Below, piece by piece: positions 1 to 41,719 of a DNA stretch of 64,000 nt (its first letter is position 1; each line of letters begins with the position of its first letter). The notes beneath the pieces are model-generated. The model saw only the letters and a list, made by a program, of their open reading frames with translations, was not told the origin of the DNA and made no database searches. The position numbers were made by a program, and so were the translations under genes. This stretch comes from Amorphochlora amoebiformis (lineage: Eukaryota; Cercozoa; Chlorarachniophyceae): contig BAAHQB010000125.1 in the NCBI GenBank assembly GCA_054601695.1, positions 186,001-250,000 of the forward strand, read 5' to 3'.

Positions 1-442
1 TATCACCACCTATCAACACAGCAAAGATTCTACAGAAACCCCTAAAAAGTCGTCCTTCGACGACCAAGACGCCAAACAAGGCCAAAGGTAACCAAGCAAA
101 CACAACCCATAAACACTAATCACATCTACATCAATCGCTCTCAGGGCACTTGGATCGTCAGGTCCATCGGAGGCAGGCTCGATGGGGCCACTGATGCGAC
201 ATCTGTGCAAGGAGGACAACATACCGGATCGAAAGCAAGATGCGCACGATCTTCAAGACACTACCGCTCCTAACACGATTGGCACTGACTCGCCCTTCCG
301 GCCCTCTTCTGGGAGACTTTCCTCTGAAAATATGTTTCGATCTCGAGGTGAAAGTTCAACCTACAGTGCTATCGTTGCAGGTGCTTCAGAAAGGCCACTG
401 CCAGCGCTGCCCCCCAACGCGCTGGAGTTGGTGGAAGAGTAA
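1..442 (+). CDS. 3' end of an unknown gene (two exons, left edge cut)
   Basis: The window opens inside a reading frame (first full codon at 2). An intron fits 88-144: donor AAAG|GTAACC, acceptor CGCTCTCAG. Joining 1-87 to 145-442 keeps one frame to a TAA at 440-442. The tail is polar and rich in Ser, Pro and Asp (it contains SGPSEAGSMGPLMRHL and ends ALELVEE), so it looks like a disordered C-terminus. No family is recognised. A GTAAGT sits just after the stop, so a longer splice form is possible. The next kilobases are CTAG-rich, as after other gene ends here, which supports this as the gene end. Confidence 0.42.
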
Positions 443-959
443 AGTAAGTTGCATCTACAACATATGATAATTTCCATAGGCTATTCCTTTTCAGGGTGTT
501 ATCAATCTTGTCGCATAGGGAACAGATTCTAGGAGTTTGGTCCCAATCGCAGCGGCATGACGCATTGATCTCGATTCTGGACTGTTGAAAGTGTTCAGAT
601 TTGCAATGAACTACATGAAACGCATGACCGCAGAGCGCAGTGTACTTGATCAAGGCTGAATTAATTTTCTACATCTGCTGCAAAGGTCTAGATGGTCTAT
701 TGGATCCGATCAGACTCCACGTATATGAATATATTGTTTTCATGTGTATGCATAAAATATAAATTATAAACATATATGTGTATATATGTGTGTATCTGTA
801 TATTGTATATGCATGTGTGTGTGTGTGTGTATAGGTTTTGTTTATGTATATGCAGAATACCTATGTGTGTTCTTAGGATCAAAAAGAAGCATTAGATGCT
901 AGCGTAGTTAAATTAACAACGTTGATGCAATATTGAATTCATTGGACGTACGTCTAGTA

Positions 960-2470
960 CGTACGATCCAGACTGAATTATACGTATTATATATAATACA
1001 TCTAGTATATGTCTGCATGCATCTGGTAGTTGCTAGACTCTAGAGACTAGATCTTTCATGTTTTCTAAATGGTCTTAGAGTAGATCTTATTAGTACTAGT
1101 AGTAGTACTAGACCTAGTAGATCTGATTGTCGACACTATAATACCTAGTATCTAGAGTATACCCGGATACCGTATATATTTGATCGTGTATTATTAGTAT
1201 ATAGAGTATACATCTTGCAAATATATAAAATTTATAAAACATGATCTAGGATACCAGTGATATCGCATCATGATCGATGTGAACCATGTGATTATATAGA
1301 TTTTACGTCATATCTCATAGATACTAGTATACCGTACGCAGTTTACCCAGATACGTACGTATACATCCAGTACGTATACATATCTACTAGACCTAAGTTA
1401 CCTAACATACGGTACATAGATCATATAGTACATACATACACCGTATGATACACGCAATATTCTAGATTGTATACAGATGATACATCTACATTTACGTAGT
1501 TAATGTACACTTGCTTGGCTGTCGGATATCTAGGATGTACTATGGAATCTTCGGCCGGTGCGTATCAACGGATTATAATATTGTACATATGTACTACGTA
1601 TCCTAGTTCTAGGTTTCCTGCAGTGTCTAGAGTGTGTACGTACGTACGTACGTATTACTATCTAGACTATTGCTACGAGCCGCTCGTACACTGTTTTTAT
1701 CTAATTTATCCACCCGGTCGAATAATTATATATATATGCCTACTAATTCTAGTAGTTGCACTTGACTCTATAGCATATACATGTAATAATTATTATTCTA
1801 GTTCTAGTAGTTATCTAGCCTAAGTTATACGTACTAACTATTAGTATGTAACTTACTCATCGGATACCGATATTGTATATATCTCTAGATCTAGTATATG
1901 TCTAGTATCTAGAGTATGTCAAGTATGTACATGTTCTTGGTATTGTAGATACTCTAGAAACTAGATCTGGTACATCCTAGACATCTACTAGGATATCTAG
2001 GATATCTACTGGATCTTGGATATATCTTAGTACTGAATTTCGTGAGTCTAGAAATTGATTATCTAAATTATTATCCAGAATTCCAGATCACACATAAATG
2101 TGACACGATTTCTAGAATTAACTAGATTGACAAAGCTTATTCGACTATTTCCTAGATTTCATGAGGTTTAAACTTTTATTTGTATCCTAGGTATCTATAG
2201 CCTCTAGGCTAGCTCTAGTAGCTAGAGCCCAAGCCAAGCACTAGCCACATTTTGTAGGTCTTGGCGCTGAGTCTAGCTAGTCTCTAGAGTCTAGTGAGTA
2301 TTGTGACTATTGTGAATATCCTAGATATCTAGAACTAGTAGAATAGAATCTACTAGCTATAGATAGCTGAGCCGAAAGCGAATTAATACTCCGATATTGG
2401 CTATAGACTCTGATATGCCATCTAGATATGATCTCTAGATACCATACCAGATCTAGTACGTGATCCATAT
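960..2470. repeat. CTAG-rich low-complexity island
   Basis: About 1.5 kb built from short words containing CTAG (TCTAGA, ACTAGT, CTAGAT, CTAGTA). By hand I count roughly sixty CTAG, against about five expected from composition. There is no fixed period and no convincing coding frame. It lies downstream of the gene ending at 442. Three similar islands (31.6, 43.9 and 60.4 kb) also lie at gene 3' ends. Confidence 0.75.
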
Positions 2471-2713
2471 CTACGTGTACAATGAAATTGATATTTTCTG
2501 AATGTTGTTTACTGTCATAGTAGGTCTCTTCATTGGACCTCTCTGGTCTGCTCTCTGGAATCTGGATTATTTTTATATTATATCATTATGGGTACCTCAT
2601 CTGAATTTATTCGATAGTTGTTGTGCCTTGTGTTTTATCCGTCAGCGCTAGCATTTAAGGCTTCTTTTTGATCCTAAGCACACACATAGGTCTACATATA
2701 CAGATACAAAACA

Positions 2714-3140
<427 letters not shown>

Positions 3141-3383
3141 ATATATTCTACAGTTTAAGTATAAATATAACCCTTGGCCTTGGCCTTTCCTCCACCCCCA
3201 TGAGCGTAATACATTTGAAAGGCCAGACACAGGATAACGACGAAATTAAGCACATCATCGCTGATGCTGAATTCGACTGCAAGCCCATTTATTGAATCAG
3301 AATATCTGAAAGAATAGGATTAGAATTAGGGATCACGGTTAATGCTCGGACTGTTTGTTGTTTTTGGGTTCACCTTTCATCAG

Positions 3384-3653
3384 AGTAGAGAGTTAAAATA
3401 CCAACAGCAATGGTCGAAGCAGATGCGAACACAGTAAGGAAAATGCCTGTAGAATTCAATTTGTATATATATATATATATATATATATAATGTAATATGG
3501 GTACGATGATCAACCTCCAAGAGGTGTATCTGGGTCTGTCTTGTTAGTTTTACCAGAGAGATAGTATTCATCTGCTGGAAACTCTCAACTTCGCAATACT
3601 CTTCGGGAGGTCCGAAGTTGAATTGAAAAAGAGGCTGCGGTCTGGAAGCCAGG
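3384..3653 (+). other. Two exon-like segments of an unknown gene
   Basis: At 3384-3433 a segment lies between a good acceptor (CACCTTTCATCAG) and a consensus donor (CA|GTAAGG) and reads SRELKYQQQWSKQMRT. At 3549-3653 a second open segment, after TCTTGTTAG and before CAG|GTGTGT, reads FYQRDSIHLLETLNFAILF and continues 16 residues. Both look protein-like, but the first ends in phase 2 and the second needs phase 0, so the direct join fails and an exon may be missing. A further acceptor CCCTTTTGCAG at 3742 leads quickly to a stop. Family unknown. Confidence 0.25.
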
Positions 3654-3997
3654 TGTGTGTGGACGAATGAATAGTTGGAACATGAGACCCATATAATTTC
3701 CACTCAACTAGATCACTTCGGTTTGTGAATTCCCTTTTGCAGACGCCGCTCCAGAATTAGTCTAACAAGCCCTTTAGCATTAAGAATAGTCATTCAATGG
3801 GCTCTTTGAGTCTTATCTCCAGTCCATTGTTAAGTCTATCATGCTCTTTAGCAATAAGGCAGTCCTTCGTTGTGCTTAATGAGTGATGACTAGCACGACA
3901 CAAACGTCACGAAAAACCAATTACAAGCAAGAAACCACACTTCTACTCAAGAAGAGGCTCCAACAACATATACGTGTATATGTTTTATGTTTACATA

Positions 3998-4003
3998 TAT
4001 ACA

Positions 4004-4049
<46 letters not shown>

Positions 4050-4078
4050 CATACGTACATATACATATATAAATATAA

Positions 4079-4119
<41 letters not shown>

Positions 4120-4209
4120 ACCCAAAACAAGTACACTTGAAAGCATGCACTTTTGGATCGAAAAAGGTTTATCCATATTTACTAATCTACCATAAATAAT
4201 ATATATGTA

Positions 4210-4258
<49 letters not shown>

Positions 4259-4397
4259 CTAATAAAAACATATTGTACACTTATATACGAATGTAGGAGT
4301 TCATACATATATAATCAGATGTTTTAATACTGACTGAAACAGACGAGGTTTCGAAGCTTGGCAACCAATTTCTGGATCTTTCTTTGCTTTCGCTACA

Positions 4398-4439
<42 letters not shown>

Positions 4440-4575
4440 TATATACACACACACATATACATATATACATGTGTGTGTGTGTGTGTGTGTATGTATGTAC
4501 ATATATTTTTATATGTATTCCTACAGGGAAGTACAAGTATCATACATATTTATGGTTACACACACACATACACAT

Positions 4576-4670
<95 letters not shown>

Positions 4671-4887
4671 AATATTATACATATTTACGGAAATATATAT
4701 AATACATATATATTTATATAATATATATATATATATACATATGTATTATATTATCTTACATATGAAAATTACACAATAACAATGATTGTTATCTGGTAGT
4801 GGAGAAGGAAACATGTTATATCTCGTTCATCTATCAATAAATTGCAATGTATTTACATCACGTATGATTATACATAATACATGCAAA

Positions 4888-4927
<40 letters not shown>

Positions 4928-4938
4928 TACACACACAT

Positions 4939-4973
<35 letters not shown>

Positions 4974-5041
4974 ATGTACATGCATTAACAGCTAATATAG
5001 GGTACATTAAAAATAGCATGGTTACGTATACATATATTTTT

Positions 5042-5093
<52 letters not shown>

Positions 5094-5151
5094 GTATGTA
5101 TGTATGTATACATATATATATATATATATATATTATACCACACACACACAC

Positions 5152-5187
<36 letters not shown>

Positions 5188-5395
5188 GTGTATGTGTATA
5201 TATATGTATGTGTATATGTAATATATTTATTTATATGTGTATGTATATATATATATATTATATATATATTTATATACATATTATATATATATGTATGTAT
5301 ATATATAATATATATATGTATGTGTATAATATATATATGTGTATGTTTATATATATATATATATAATATATGCATTATCTCTCTCTCCGGAATAT

Positions 5396-5434
<39 letters not shown>

Positions 5435-5461
5435 GTATCGCTTTATTAGTTGTTAATATAC

Positions 5462-5507
<46 letters not shown>

Positions 5508-5548
5508 TGACAGCTAATATATGGATACATTATAAATAGCATAGTTAA

Positions 5549-5605
<57 letters not shown>

Positions 5606-5703
5606 ATGTCTATTTATGTTTTATTATGGATAACTTACTTCCCGACGTAGGTCTCCCATGCTTTTAGTGCAAATGTTTGCAATCTTCATCTCTCTCTATG
5701 ATG

Positions 5704-5774
<71 letters not shown>

Positions 5775-5905
5775 ATGTGTGTTATACTGTACATTTGCAT
5801 GTACATGTGTATACATACATATGTGTGTATATGTGTGTGTATATATATATATATGTATGTATATATATATATATATATATATATTATACGTATATACTAT
5901 ATATA

Positions 5906-5967
<62 letters not shown>

Positions 5968-6013
5968 TACATTGAATGTATAGACATATAATACATAACA
6001 CACACACATGTAT

Positions 6014-6076
<63 letters not shown>

Positions 6077-6100
6077 ATATGTATAAAAGAATATGAATAC
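3998..6100. repeat. AT-rich microsatellite field
   Basis: Alternating (AT)n, (TG)n/(CA)n and TATG runs with short unique spacers (for example 4140-4200, 4310-4395, 4760-4870, 5620-5690). I found no splice-framed coding segment. Confidence 0.85.
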
Positions 6101-6439
6101 CTGAGACTCATATATATAAATTCGGGTGCAGAGAAAGATATTTTAATGGGAGGAAGAATCTTTTTTTCAATACGAAGAGATTAGAGATTGGGAACTTATA
6201 ATTTATCTCTCAATTTATTTATTTTTCCCTAAATTTCTCCACCTCTCCATTTTCCCACTCTTACCTAGGCCTAGGATGAGACTTGTATACTTATGCATAT
6301 GTGCATAGATGTAATTATATGTATATATATATATATTTATATATATATATATACATATATATATATAGACATATGTGTATACATGTACATATATACATAT
6401 ATATATATGAATATGTATAACATTCAGGAATCCCGTTTA

Positions 6440-6870
6440 CCCTAAAAGTTCATACCTTCCTGGGTGAACATTTGATATTCTCAAAACTCGAACGTTTCAC
6501 AGGAGAATTTGGCTCTACTCGGTCGTCCTTGAGGGTAACATTTAGATGTTAGAGCTAGGTTTAGACTCAGGATCAAATACTGAGGTCCGAAATTAGGGCG
6601 GAGATAAGCTGGGGTTCAAAAAACAGGTTAGAGCGAGTGAAAATACCTTTTTTCCAGCGGCAGATAGTGTGGAATCTTGATTTAAATTGGTCTGCGTTGG
6701 GGTTTGGTTAGGGTCAGGGAAAGGCTTCGGGTTTTTGGGAGTGGTGGAATATCGGTTTTAAGGTAGGTAGTTAGGCTAGGGTTAGGATTAAAACTTCGTA
6801 ATTTTTCTGAGAGTTCTGGAGGAAAATACCATAGAAGTAGGGCCTAGATTCGCAGTCGATTCTGTGCAGG
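6440..6870. repeat. Degenerate TTAGGG-type repeats
   Basis: Unique-looking sequence with recurring GTTAGG, TTTGGTTAGGG and TTAGGGCG words, i.e. very diverged telomere-type repeat on the + strand. A diverged CCCTAA stretch follows at 7365-7600 in the opposite orientation. No coding frame supported. Confidence 0.5.
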
Positions 6871-6887
6871 AATATGATCAGGATATA

Positions 6888-6930
<43 letters not shown>

Positions 6931-7166
6931 TATACATATACATATATATATAGATTTGCACAAAATTATATACATTATATGTATACATTGTACCTTCTGG
7001 AATAGAATTAGGCACTTTACGTTGGGTAGTGTCCTGTAAGGGTCATAGCTATGATTAGTGTCGGCTTAGATTAGGTAAGCAATTATAGAGGGTTTGAAAT
7101 AAACTTATTATTATAGTGATTTACCTATGTCCTATGTCCAAATTACCCCGATTTACATTCAATAAT

Positions 7167-8378
<1,212 letters not shown>

Positions 8379-8605
8379 AATATTTCCCACACTTTGCGGT
8401 GAACCACTTTGTTTGATAGCTTTAAAAATAGGATTAAAGTTATGGTTAGGATTCGGTAGAATCATGTTTTTAGATTGGATTACAGTATGTTGAGGTCGTA
8501 CTCTCTCCCTTAAGTGTTACCTAGGAATATTAGGGTTAGCGCTGGGGTTAGAGTTGGATTGCATGAGATGTGAAGCAGGAGAGTGCTATGTACATATATA
8601 TATAA

Positions 8606-8641
<36 letters not shown>

Positions 8642-8707
8642 TTATATCAATGTATGTATATTATATATATATATATATATATACATTATGTATATATATA
8701 TATACAT

Positions 8708-8792
<85 letters not shown>

Positions 8793-8843
8793 TATATACA
8801 TGCATGCGTTGTTATACGTTTACATACAAATATATATGTATAA

Positions 8844-8920
<77 letters not shown>

Positions 8921-8921
8921 C

Positions 8922-8974
<53 letters not shown>

Positions 8975-8992
8975 GCATATATATTACGTATT

Positions 8993-9042
<50 letters not shown>

Positions 9043-9059
9043 TATAAGAGTATGTATAC

Positions 9060-13817
<4,758 letters not shown>

Positions 13818-14003
13818 GTCTTCAGTTATTTCCAGACGTATCTCAACCGTTCAACACCTAAATGAAAGAAAAGAGAAAAAAAATTCGGAATCAGTCATGA
13901 TAAACCCCATGTAGATATCGGAAAGGGCTTGGGAGATTATATCACTTAGAGTTCTGGGTGTTTGAGATACAACCCCTGAAGCACGGTTTCAGCCTTCGTC
14001 GGA

Positions 14004-14291
14004 TAGTTTTTGCGTAACTTTGTGGCCGAACCGGCCTTCAGATTAAACTGACTTGAATTGAAACCTCAGAAATTATTAACGGACAAGTGCTGTAATGTAT
14101 TAATGTAGAAAATAAGAACACAAGTTTCCTTAGTTCACATTAGATAGTTTTTGCGTAACCGGCCTTTTAGATAAAACTGACTTGAATTGAAACCTCAGAA
14201 ATTATTTAGTAGAATACGCCAAAAAGATCGAGTACAAGTGCAGTAATGTATTAATGTAGAAAATAAGAACTCATTTTTCCTTAGTTCACAT
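14004..14291. repeat. Tandem duplication of about 145 bp
   Basis: Two copies carry GATAGTTTTTGCGTAAC, then AAACTGACTTGAATTGAAAC, then CAGTAATGTATTAATGTAG or its variant, then TTCCTTAGTTCACAT. A 31-bp direct repeat (TTGTCCATCTTCAATGC) follows at about 14398-14460. No gene assigned. Confidence 0.8.
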
Positions 14292-14799
14292 ATCTATTAA
14301 ATTTACCTTATTCTTCTTATGCAAGGAATTTTATGGAATTATGCTAGTTGCTCTGAGAATTGAAGTTGTCTTGAATTATTGACATCCTATATTTTATTAT
14401 TTTAAAAGATTGTCCATCTTCAATGCTTATTTTAAAACATTGTCCATCTTCAATGCATATCCAAAGAGTCGAAATTTCAGCATTCCCAGAACGCGTGATA
14501 TCTGGGAACGTGCGATATTCATGTTGTACATAATTATATTCTCTACCCGGTCTTAACCCGAGCTAGTGACGTCTTCATACGCTAGGCGTAGCTGCCCACC
14601 AATGTGGTCCAATTTGACTAAAGTTCGACCTGGCCAGTGCCCATATATATCATGCGAACTGTAAAACCACGTGTGCGACGAAGAAAATCAATAACCCACC
14701 ACTTATCATCAACGAAGTAGGACCCATGCGCCTTGGTACGATAGCATCAGTGGCCCCCTCTGGAGAACATCGGTCTGAGTCATCTCTCCATCACCATCT

Positions 14800-14943
14800 T
14801 TAGCACCCGGCGTTAGAAATTGCGTTTTGCTTTCTTTGGAACTTGGCAAGATGATCAATTAGCGCTTCTTTGGAGGCAATAATGTTCTGCCTGATACTCG
14901 TCAAATGATCGGCAACGTATGCAGAAACCAAGAACGAATCCAT
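14800..14943 (-). CDS. Small ORF, 47 aa, unknown
   Basis: ATG at 14943 to TAA at 14800 in unique sequence without AT arrays. The product starts MDSFLVSAYVADHLTSIRQN and continues with a polar, probably helical stretch (KEALIDHLAKFQRK). It could be a small protein, or the end of the exon-like segment 14967-15182 just upstream on the same strand, though it is in another frame. No homology recognised. Confidence 0.25.
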   Translation of the reverse strand: MDSFLVSAYVADHLTSIRQNIIASKEALIDHLAKFQRKQNAISNAGC

Positions 14944-14966
14944 TGATGATGATAATCATCCAGCTT

Positions 14967-15182
14967 CTAGTGGGGGACAGAAGAGGCCATTGGATCACCA
15001 TGGCGGGAAGCCCGATTCTTTCTCATTCCCTTGCGCACTTTATTGGTGTCATCATCGGTGCAGTTGAATCCTTTGTCGCCCATTATCGCTGCAGCTAGAC
15101 GCGGGAAGTTGAGGTATCGACCGACCCGATTTATATTTTTCAAAGTTGTCAGGAGATTCACACATATTGAACCGATGTCACT
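14967..15182 (-). CDS. Candidate terminal exon of an unknown gene
   Basis: After a pyrimidine-rich acceptor (TTTCGTCTTGTCACTCAG) a frame of 71 codons runs to TAG. It reads SDIGSICVNLLTTLKNINRV at its start and later has a basic stretch (KVRKGMRKNRASRHGD). Upstream on the same strand, GGAG|GTGAGC at about 15410 is a strong donor, so an intron of roughly 230 nt is plausible. Family not recognised; an unspliced ORF starting further upstream is possible. Confidence 0.35.
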   Translation of the reverse strand, partial: SDIGSICVNLLTTLKNINRVGRYLNFPRLAAAIMGDKGFNCTDDDTNKVRKGMRKNRASRHGDPMASSVPH

Positions 15183-15499
15183 CTGAGTGACAAGACGAAA
15201 CGAAATGGAGGATGACGTGGCCAACAAAAGGGGTACCAAAAAAGTCTCCTGAAAAGGACATATACCAGCCCTTTTTCTAAGGGGGGGGAAGCAAATTTAT
15301 TCATAAATATCAATTTAAACTCTAAGCATACCATAACTTTGGTCAACACCACCCATCACAGAAAATAATAAATCGCCTTCGGATGCACCCCGACTTGAGG
15401 GCTCACCTCCAGTGGTGGGCGGGTTACCTGGAGAGGGGAAAGAGATTCACGCGGGAAAGGCCCGTTCGTGTCGAAGAATATTCATCATAGGGGCATTTA

Positions 15500-16915
<1,416 letters not shown>

Positions 16916-17027
16916 GGGGTTGCGGCTATAACACTCGGGCTAACAGATGAGGTCGAATATTGTAATTTAAAGATAGAATATATATATATATTATATATAT
17001 ATATATATATATATGTATACATTATAC

Positions 17028-17154
<127 letters not shown>

Positions 17155-17299
17155 CATACATATATACATATATATGTGTGTGTGTTTGTGTGTGTGGGGG
17201 GGGTCCATATATGTGTACTAGAAATATGTATATATATATATATATATATGTATGTATATATATGTATATATAATGTGTATGTATGAAATATATACCTCT

Positions 17300-17940
17300 T
17301 TATCCTTATACCCAACATGACCCTAACCTGAACTGTAGCCGTAACCCTAGCCGTAAACCTAACCCTAACCCTAGCAGTAACCCTAACCCTAACCCTAACG
17401 GTAACCCTAACCCTAACCCTAACCATAACCCTAACCCTAACCCAAACAAAGGCTGATGTCGAATCTCCCTGTAAATATCACGTATATTTGTATAATCTTA
17501 ACCACACCCTTACCCTTAACCACATGCTAACCCACGCAAAAAACCCACCCAAAAAACCGTAACCCTAACCCTAACAGCCTTCTCTAACCCTAACCCTCCC
17601 CCTAACCCTAACCCTAACCCTTACCCTAACAACCCCCTAGCCATAACCCTAACAACCCTCTAACCCTAACCCTAACAACCCTCTAACCCTAACCCTAACA
17701 GCCCTCTAACCTACTTCTACTAACTGCATCAGAAACCGTAACCCTGACCCTAACAAATTTATCGAACTCTAACCCTTACCCTGACCCTAACCAGGAGTCC
17801 ATGGTCCTCGGACTAAGACATGCTGAATATTCTGATCCTAACCCGAACCCTAACCATAACCTTAACCCTCTAATCTAACCCTCACCCTAACCCTAACCCT
17901 AACCCTAACCCTAACCCTCTAACCCTAACCCTAATCGAAA
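17300..17940 (+). repeat. CCCTAA telomere-type array with embedded unique words
   Basis: Near-perfect CCCTAA runs interrupted by unique words at 17445-17480 and 17795-17835. These look like diverged copies of the exon-like sequence at 16915-16961 (GTCGAATATT-type words). The array stops at about 17934, just before a CTCAG acceptor and an open segment at 17957-18028. Confidence 0.85.
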
Positions 17941-18239
17941 GGAAACGGCTAGCTCAGTGCGCACCATTAATCTTCCTGAAGCAGGGCTTCCTACCCACGA
18001 TGCTGAGGCAGAGAGGATTTCTGAGAAGGTTTGTATCTATCTCGAAAACTCTAGAAATTTCTCCAAAGTCTCGAACACTCTCCTAGTTTTCTCGAACTCT
18101 CTCCCAGCTTTCTCTCGAACTCATCCGAATTTTCTAGGAACTTTCTGGAAGTCGGGGTTGTTTTTTTTTTTTTTTACTTTTTTTCAGATCGAGAGATTTT
18201 GTTGTCTCAAATGATGTCGCGCTCTATATACATATTATA

Positions 18240-18303
<64 letters not shown>

Positions 18304-18442
18304 GTGTATGTGTGTATATATATACATATATATGTATGTACATATATATATATATATTTATATATATATACACATATATATATATATATACATACATATG
18401 TATACATATATATATATACATCTATATGTATTTAGATATATC

Positions 18443-18537
<95 letters not shown>

Positions 18538-18754
18538 ACATATATGCATAAATATATATATATATATATATATGTCTGTATTTATATATTTCTACATGTA
18601 GATCCTAGACGCTAACATAAATAACTTTTACAATGGTATACTACGTGTACACTAATATATACATTTGTATACATATATATATATATACATACATATATAT
18701 ATATATATATATATGTATATACACATATATATATATATATGTGTGTGTAATATG

Positions 18755-31570
<12,816 letters not shown>

Positions 31571-31615
31571 GGTGGCCATTTTTTTTTATCTGGATGAACT
31601 ACTGTCTCTTTACAG

Positions 31616-32300
31616 ACTAGTCTAGTAGTGTCTAGAGGCTACTACCTAGACTAAAGTACTAGCTCCAGTCGTCTAGGTCGTAGCTATCTAGGCTATACTA
31701 GTTCTAGTAGTTGTATAGCCAACCTACAAGGCTACAACAGTACTAGACCTATCCAGAAGCTAGAGCTAGCTATATATATAGAAGTTATGAACTTATGATC
31801 TAGCTGTATAGATATAAATGTACCGGTACCTTGTGATATATCTACTCTAGCTACTACTAGACTAGACTAGACTAGATTTAGTAGATCTAGCCTATTCTCT
31901 TGTCTAGCTTGTCTAGCTTGTACTCGAGATACTCTATACTCTCTAGACTCTAGACTACATTTACATATCTCAGCAAAAGCCAGTAATCTAGGTAATACCT
32001 TCTACTTAGACTAATCTAGCTAATTAATACCTAGAATACTCTAGTTACTAGCAAAAGCTAGCTAGTATATATAGTAATTAAGCTAGTATCTCCTATAGAC
32101 ATCTACAGATCTAGAGCTAGTACTAGATAGGTTTAGTAGCCTAGTAGTCTAGGCTAGTAGGTAGTAGGTAACGGATATGGATTAGATATCTAGGATACTC
32201 TACTCTAGCTACTATAGTCTAGTACTCTTACTACTAATCCTACACTAGAGTATACTATCTAGACTATGTAAAATTACTACCTAGACTACAATTAGTATTA
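31616..32300. repeat. CTAG-rich island between convergent genes
   Basis: Same CTAG-dense composition as at 1-2.5 kb. It lies between the stop of the large + gene (31570) and the clathrin stop (32730, - strand). Confidence 0.75.
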
Positions 32301-32412
32301 TCTATTAGATCTAGCAGATCTTTATGTCTTTATCCAAGCCGTAGAGTTTATGCACATGCATGTGGATCGGATCACCACTAGCACGGTAGCACCACTAACT
32401 AGACTAAGCAAG

Positions 32413-32608
32413 GTTGGAAAATTTTCATACTGTATTTAGTGAAGTTAATCAACAGGCTCAATATTTTGGCAGGCCACCGCTTAAAATTTACTGGTTGAAA
32501 AATGGCGAGGCTCCTGGGGCTGATACATCAAGACGAGATAATCAGGAAAATATCACGCAAAGAAATACATTTAGAAAAGAGGCTACGTATAAATGGTTTT
32601 CATATTAA
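32413..32608 (+). other. Isolated open segment, unknown
   Basis: A 64-codon frame with no ATG start follows a possible acceptor (CTAAGCAAG) and ends in TAA. It reads like protein (for example YFGRPPLKIYWLKNGEAPGA). It could be a terminal exon or a gene remnant. It would converge with clathrin, 120 bp away. Confidence 0.25.
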
Positions 32609-32625
32609 TGGACATATGTCAGTGT

Positions 32626-32656
<31 letters not shown>

Positions 32657-32729
32657 TATACATATATATATATACATATATATACATTCACTTGTGAAAT
32701 AATACGTGTATAAAAGTAGGTAGTGTCGG

Positions 32730-40230
<7,501 letters not shown>

Positions 40231-40341
40231 GGTGATACGGTTGGATACGCTTCTCTTCAAACTATCTTGCGTGGACTCCCTGCCTCTCCGTGAACCCTGC
40301 CGGAATTTAAATCGTCGGCCGAATTTCGAAGTTCCGGTAGA
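40231..40341. promoter_or_regulatory. Short divergent intergenic region (clathrin / basic protein)
   Basis: Only 111 bp separate the clathrin ATG (- strand, 40230) from the ATG of the + strand gene at 40342. The segment is GC-rich (GAACCCTGCCGGAATTT) with no TATA box, so a shared bidirectional promoter is likely. Transcription starts must overlap or lie inside it. Confidence 0.5.
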
Positions 40342-41162
40342 ATGGCGGCCGACCTGCGTCCATCCCGCCCAAAAAAAACCAAGCCGAACCTGCTTCTCAG
40401 AGAGCACAAGCGCTCACTTCCTCCCGTCTTGCGAAAGCTGTATCATCCGTTGAAACCCACTAGTACAAAGGTAGGGTTTTACACGTTTAATTTTGGACAT
40501 TTGACTGATTAGTAACTTTCACACAGATCCATCGTCCTCCTCCATCCCAAGGCCAACGGGTTTCTCCGCTTAAACTTCCCTTTCATAAACGTATACAGTC
40601 TGCCCGGCCTCTGCGGTCCGCTCGGCACCTGACACCGCTGGAGCCTGCTGCCATTCCAGCGAGCAGGCAGAGGCGATCGAAACGATCCAGGTGACAAGAA
40701 CACCTGTACCGTTAAAATCGAATAACTTTCAGTCCAATTTCCAAAAAGTGTCATCAATACAATCTGATTTGTCATCCAGACTGTATTTTAACCTCAAAGC
40801 TGGTTTCAGAATATAACATGATACGATGACTGAACCACTTCAACCCCTCACTCAGTGCGAACAATCTGGAACCCCTATCAACCAAATCACTCCCACTCTG
40901 CCCCCAAAAACAGCACCCCAGTGTACCAAAATTCCCCGCGAAACCACGCTACGACGTCTCAATCACACGGAACGGATCGAACACCTCTCTGCCAGGCAGG
41001 CCGCGCTCCGCGGAAAAATCTTTCGGTGACCACGTAGATGGAGACACAGACGTGAATGGGGAAGGTTATGAGATGCAAACGAGAGTGCGGGTGGAAATGA
41101 GGGCAAGAGTAAGGCCTGGAACAGCGTATTCGGTAGCCGATTTATTTCTGGATTTGACATAA
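40342..41162 (+). CDS. Basic, proline-rich protein of unknown function (199 aa model)
   Basis: Three exons fit in phase: 40342-40470 (ATG; donor AAAG|GTAGGG), 40527-40690 (acceptor CTTTCACACAG; donor CCAG|GTGACA) and 40856-41162 (acceptor CAACCCCTCACTCAG; TAA). The product begins [19 protein letters not shown] and is rich in Arg, Lys and Pro ([24 protein letters not shown]), hence probably disordered and perhaps nucleic-acid binding. That role is inference. No domain recognised. Exon 3 also contains a donor TTCG|GTAGCC at 41131, and an open + segment ([13 protein letters not shown]) starts near 41351, so the protein may be longer. It is head-to-head with clathrin. Confidence 0.55.
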
Positions 41163-41189
41163 TATATACATATATATTTACATACATAT

Positions 41190-41220
<31 letters not shown>

Positions 41221-41264
41221 TGTGAATATACATACATATATATTTATATATATTATATATATAT

Positions 41265-41295
<31 letters not shown>

Positions 41296-41317
41296 GTATA
41301 TCATGTATATGTATAGA

Positions 41318-41350
<33 letters not shown>

Positions 41351-41351
<1 letters not shown>

Positions 41352-41420
41352 GGCCCGAGTAACCTCTGGGCACTTGTCGATGCGGGATTATCAGTTGCAA
41401 CAGGCCAGGTTGTTTGTGTA

Positions 41421-41483
<63 letters not shown>

Positions 41484-41630
41484 TGTGTGTACCGTATACA
41501 TACATATAACCTGCATATATGTATATATATATATATAGTAATGTACGTATGCATTATATTTACATGCAACAGAGAATACGACCCCAAGATGGAAGCATTT
41601 GAGAGAATTCTTGAGAACACACACACACAC

Positions 41631-41719
<89 letters not shown>

